DNA of 64,000 bases from Algoriphagus sp. (lineage in GTDB: Bacteria > Bacteroidota > Bacteroidia > Cytophagales > Cyclobacteriaceae): the NCBI GenBank assembly GCA_029945945.1, contig JAQSDM010000013.1, positions 291,223 to 355,222 of the forward strand, written 5' to 3'. Positions 60,927-64,000 of this stretch are shown here, in pieces. Every line of letters starts with the position of its first letter. Position 1 is the stretch's first letter. The position numbers were made by a program, and so were the translations under genes. The notes under the pieces are model-generated. The model was not told the origin of the DNA, did no database searches, and worked only from the letters and a program-made list of their open reading frames with translations.

Positions 60927-62291
60927 TCAATCCATCCCTTCCTGCTCCAGCAGATAAACCAAAGCGGTCATCGCGGCAGCTCCAAGCTCCAACTCACTCT
61001 GGTCCACTGCCTCAAACACATCCGCTTCGGTGTGGTGAAAGTTGAAATACTTCTGAGAATCCGGTTCCAAACCAATCAGCAGCGGTCCTTGATCTTTCAG
61101 CGGACCGATATCAGCCCCTCCTCCGTCCATTTCAAAGTTCCAGAGTTGGTATGGGAGAAAATAGCTTTTCCAGCTTTGAAATTTGGTGCGCTGAGCATCC
61201 GTTCCGGTCGAAGAAAATCCAATCGGCAAAAATCCTCCCGAATCAGATTCAATCGCGGCAATGTGTTTTTCTCCTTTTTCTTTTGCAACCCGGGCATATT
61301 CTGTACCTCCGCGAAGGCCATTTTCCTCATTCATCCACATCACTGCACGGATCGTACGCTTCGGCTTTAATCCCAATTTCTTATATAATCTGAGAACTTC
61401 TACCGCCTGCAGACAACCCGATCCGTCGTCATGAGCTCCTTCTCCCACATCCCAGGAATCGAGATGTCCGCCCACTGCGATGATTTCTTCCGGTTTTTCT
61501 GTTCCGCGGATTTCCCCTATCACATTGTAGGAGAGGACATTTTCCAACATTTCTCCATGGGACTCCACGTAGATTCGGAGATTTTTCTGGTCTTTCAGAG
61601 ATTTGCTGAGAAGTTCCGCTGCCTGTGTGCTGATGGCTAGAGCTGGAATTTTAGGCAAATCAGGATTGTAGCGCTGGTTTCCTGTATGGGGAATATCATC
61701 GATTCGATTACTCATGGATCTGACCAAAACTGCTTTTGCACCATATCGAGCTGCTTCGGAAGCGCCGGAACCTCGCTGCGGAACTGCACCGGAATAGGCG
61801 TCAAACGTATTGATTTGAGTAGGATCCATTGCCCCGTTGAAAAACACGATCTTGTCTTTCACTTGATCACCGATCTGCTTGAGTTGCTCCAATCCGCTCA
61901 CTTCAATCACCTCGGCAACCAAACCGGACGGTCCTGTTCCGATTGTGTTTCCAAGAGCCAGACTTTTCAGTTCGAGAGATCCAAGTTTCTCTGAGTTCAC
62001 GATTTTCACCACATCTTTTCCTCCTCTCACCCAATGCGGCACCATCACCGGTTGCAAATAGACGGTATCAAATCCGTAACTCACCATCAATTGCCGGGTA
62101 TATTCGACTGCAGCGGCTGCTTCCGGCGAACCTGATAATCTGTTTCCGATTTCCTTGCAGAGGTATTTCAGATTAGAATAAGTATGACCATTACGCAGCT
62201 CTTCATCGAAGATCTTTTTGATGTTTTCTTCATGAGTTTGTGCCAAAGCAAAACCAGGAATGAGAAAAAGAAAAAGCATTAGTTTTTTCAT
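60927..62291 (-). CDS. Secreted M28-family peptidase (carboxypeptidase Q-like)
   Basis: 454 residues from the ATG at 62291, beginning a signal peptide (G-F-A-L-A-Q). A PA-type insert lies in the first third. Metal centre: G-G-H-L-D-S-W-D, H-D-D-G-S-G-C, M-N-E-E-N-G, A-I-E-S-D-S-G-G and N-F-H-H-T-E-A-D. It is similar in layout to plasma glutamate carboxypeptidase, and likely trims peptides or dipeptides in the periplasm. Single gene, 187 bp from the receptor gene on the same strand. Confidence 0.93.
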   Translation of the reverse strand: MKKLMLFLFLIPGFALAQTHEENIKKIFDEELRNGHTYSNLKYLCKEIGNRLSGSPEAAAAVEYTRQLMVSYGFDTVYLQPVMVPHWVRGGKDVVKIVNSEKLGSLELKSLALGNTIGTGPSGLVAEVIEVSGLEQLKQIGDQVKDKIVFFNGAMDPTQINTFDAYSGAVPQRGSGASEAARYGAKAVLVRSMSNRIDDIPHTGNQRYNPDLPKIPALAISTQAAELLSKSLKDQKNLRIYVESHGEMLENVLSYNVIGEIRGTEKPEEIIAVGGHLDSWDVGEGAHDDGSGCLQAVEVLRLYKKLGLKPKRTIRAVMWMNEENGLRGGTEYARVAKEKGEKHIAAIESDSGGFLPIGFSSTGTDAQRTKFQSWKSYFLPYQLWNFEMDGGGADIGPLKDQGPLLIGLEPDSQKYFNFHHTEADVFEAVDQSELELGAAAMTALVYLLEQEGMD

Positions 62292-62390
62292 AGGAAGGGG
62301 TGGTTTAAGGAAAAAAGATAGGCAAAGAATTTCCTTCCTGAAAACAGAAAATGGGAGTTGACTAAAGTGGTGGAAGGAAATTAAGATTTT

Positions 62391-62470
62391 AGATATAAGA
62401 TTTAAGATTTTGCGACCCCAAATCATAAATCTGAAATCTTAAATCCGAAATTAAATATCCCACTTCAGCT
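62391..62470. repeat. AT-rich degenerate tandem repeat (AAATCATAAATCT type)
   Basis: Imperfect repeats of about 13 bp: TAAGATTTTAGATA, AAATCATAAATCTG, AAATCTTAAATCCG. A similar series is at 50755-50790. They adjoin gene ends and have no coding content. Confidence 0.6.
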
Positions 62471-62478
62471 TTCATACT

Positions 62479-64000
62479 TCACAATTCAAACTTCACCGTG
62501 ATCAACCCATATCTCGGCTGCACCAAGTAAGCATAGGTGCTGATCAGGTTTTCGCTGAAACTATCCCTGCGAATGGAACGGGTGTCGAGCATATTCCAAA
62601 CTGAAATCCGGAATTCCCACGGGCTTTTTTTGCCCTGATAGCTCAGGAAAGAATTCAAAAACTCATAGTCACTTCTTACTCCTCTAGCCTGATTCAGGTA
62701 AGAATTGTAGGTGTAATCAGCTTTCAATTTCAACCCTTTATAAATATCAAGGTCGATTTCCACTTTCGGACTATGCGTCGAAAACGTGTTTTCGATAGCG
62801 CCTGAATTGTAGTTGTTGGTGGTAAACGCGTAGCTCAAATCCACTTCTAAAACCTTGAAAAAAGTTGAGGTAATCTTGAAATCGTACGTCTGGGAAAACT
62901 GCTCATTACGGGTTGGATTTTCGTCTAAAACCAGATTGGTCGTGAATGCATTCCAACGTCCTCCTGCTGACAATTTGAATCGACTGTATCGCTTGTCCAT
63001 TCTCAGATCCCCGTTTAGGGTTTCATTCACTGGCTCGACATTTAAAACCGAAAGCAAACGATTGATTCCGGCAAAATCTGTTGAAGTGATGATTTCATCG
63101 CGCTTACGTTGCCAATTGATATTTCCAAAGAAATTCAACCCTGAAAACATGTCGAAATGATTGTAATTCAGCGTATGCGTGGAGAAAAGGCCATTATCAA
63201 GCATCCGGTTTCCCTGAAAAATTGCATTATAATCCTGAAGGACAAATCCCTGCGCCAGTTTTTGAATATCCATAAAATTAGCCTGAGTCTGGAATCGATA
63301 GGTCAGTGATTTGGTGGATTTGATGCTCCATTTGGAGTAAAACCCCGGCAAGGCCAACACTTTATCATATCCCAATTCATCTCCGAATTGCTGATCCTGC
63401 CAGGAATATCGATGGAGAAAAACGGAAGGACTGATGATCAGTTTTTTCCATTTGGTCTTATAGGTCATCCCTAGATAAATGTCCTGAAATCCAAAATCAG
63501 AATCATTTTCAAACTCTTCAAAAACCTGATCTGAGTCGATTTGATCTAAGTTTCCTTTTAAACTTTGTGCAATATTCTGGTATCCCAAAGACCAGTTCAA
63601 ATGATTGGTGGCATTTAAGATCTGATAATAATTGAAAGCACCTTCGATCGTTTGGGAGAGGATTTCCTGTTGCTGAAGAAACTGATAACTCTCCTGATCC
63701 AGGACTGGAAACAATCCGGCAAAAGGTTTCAGATTCGTAGTCAAATCATACAAGGGATCCTGAAATTTCTTTTCCCAATTGGCTTCCATTGAAAAGACTC
63801 GCTTCTCACTTGGCGAATGATACCACTCGGCTTTTTGCTGCAAACTATAAGGTGTTCTGGATTGAAGAGTGGCCAGATTTTGCTCGATTTGGCCAAAATT
63901 AGAATTCAGCAAATTCCCGTTTTCGATATCGGCGATCTTTCCGAAGAAACTGTATTTGAAATAGGTTTCTTCTTTTGGGGTAAAAGTCAAAGTATATTTT
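62479..64000 (-). CDS. Outer-membrane beta-barrel receptor, C-terminal part (5' end outside window)
   Basis: The frame is open from its stop at 62479 to the right edge, so this is the last 507 codons of a longer gene. It consists of alternating amphipathic strands (F-K-Y-S-F-F-G-K-I, Y-R-F-Q-T-Q-A-N-F, L-S-A-G-G-R-W-N-A-F) and ends R-Y-G-L-I-T-V-K-F-E-L, as in TonB-dependent receptors of the OMP_b-brl_3 type, which lack long ligand-binding insertions. Plug and signal peptide are beyond the window. The ligand is unknown. Confidence 0.88.
   Translation of the reverse strand, partial: KYTLTFTPKEETYFKYSFFGKIADIENGNLLNSNFGQIEQNLATLQSRTPYSLQQKAEWYHSPSEKRVFSMEANWEKKFQDPLYDLTTNLKPFAGLFPVLDQESYQFLQQQEILSQTIEGAFNYYQILNATNHLNWSLGYQNIAQSLKGNLDQIDSDQVFEEFENDSDFGFQDIYLGMTYKTKWKKLIISPSVFLHRYSWQDQQFGDELGYDKVLALPGFYSKWSIKSTKSLTYRFQTQANFMDIQKLAQGFVLQDYNAIFQGNRMLDNGLFSTHTLNYNHFDMFSGLNFFGNINWQRKRDEIITSTDFAGINRLLSVLNVEPVNETLNGDLRMDKRYSRFKLSAGGRWNAFTTNLVLDENPTRNEQFSQTYDFKITSTFFKVLEVDLSYAFTTNNYNSGAIENTFSTHSPKVEIDLDIYKGLKLKADYTYNSYLNQARGVRSDYEFLNSFLSYQGKKSPWEFRISVWNMLDTRSIRRDSFSENLISTYAYLVQPRYGLITVKFEL

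Overview
The window looks like chromosomal DNA of a Bacteroidota bacterium, most likely order Cytophagales (Cyclobacteriaceae/Algoriphagus-like). This is inferred from a SusC/SusD pair, a type IX secretion (T9SS) sorting domain, LytS/LytTR signalling, many signal-peptide and lipoprotein leaders, moderate GC, and families typical of the phylum (DUF2911, DUF4153, PVC-type heme protein, YceI). No rRNA, complete tRNA, CRISPR array or intact insertion sequence was found.

Region 1 (1-15.7 kb) is an accessory-looking block. It opens with a truncated HipA-type kinase, then decayed DNA with tRNA-3'-end-like fragments, palindromes and a frameshifted small gene. Next come genes for phosphoester breakdown: a secreted thermonuclease, a glycerophosphodiesterase/alkaline phosphatase fusion, and a Ca2+-dependent PI-phospholipase C interrupted by one frameshift at a perfect A_AAA_AAG slippery heptamer. 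A SusC/SusD uptake pair follows, with a divergent 1084-residue multidomain nuclease (LTD-LTD-OB-EEP-T9SS). I infer an outer-membrane system for harvesting phosphorus and carbon from nucleic acids and phosphodiesters. A second copy of the small gene and a dead fragment of the GDPD domain lie at 14.9-15.7 kb, so parts of this block have been duplicated.

Region 2 (15.7-34 kb) carries a CPA2 cation/proton antiporter with a hairpin-rich upstream region, a LytS/LytTR two-component pair, a cytoplasmic GH13 alpha-amylase, a DUF2911-amidohydrolase operon, a 1001-residue PVC-type dehydrogenase/HEAT/heme lipoprotein, a DUF1028 protein, a beta-propeller protein, a ParE-type toxin-antitoxin pair, two secreted esterase-like hydrolases, a 56-residue membrane protein and an MtfA-like peptidase.

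Region 3 (34-46 kb) has a CehA/McbA-like PHP metallohydrolase, a sulfatase-modifying-factor-like lipoprotein, an SH3b plus cysteine-peptidase-like protein without signal peptide, two overlapping small heme-binding genes, a second alkaline phosphatase, a lipoprotein-type methyltransferase and an AT-richer hydrolase/FAD-reductase operon.

Region 4 (46-64 kb) is ordinary metabolic and envelope content: M20 and two M28 peptidases, YjbR, SMR transporter, GH10 xylanase, DoxX, DUF2306, VOC, DUF4153, formate-tetrahydrofolate ligase, YceI, and a truncated outer-membrane receptor at the right edge.

Across 28.6-42.9 kb, seven small hairpins share a TTT(G/A)NAA core while their arms differ between clusters. 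They look like REP-type palindromes.
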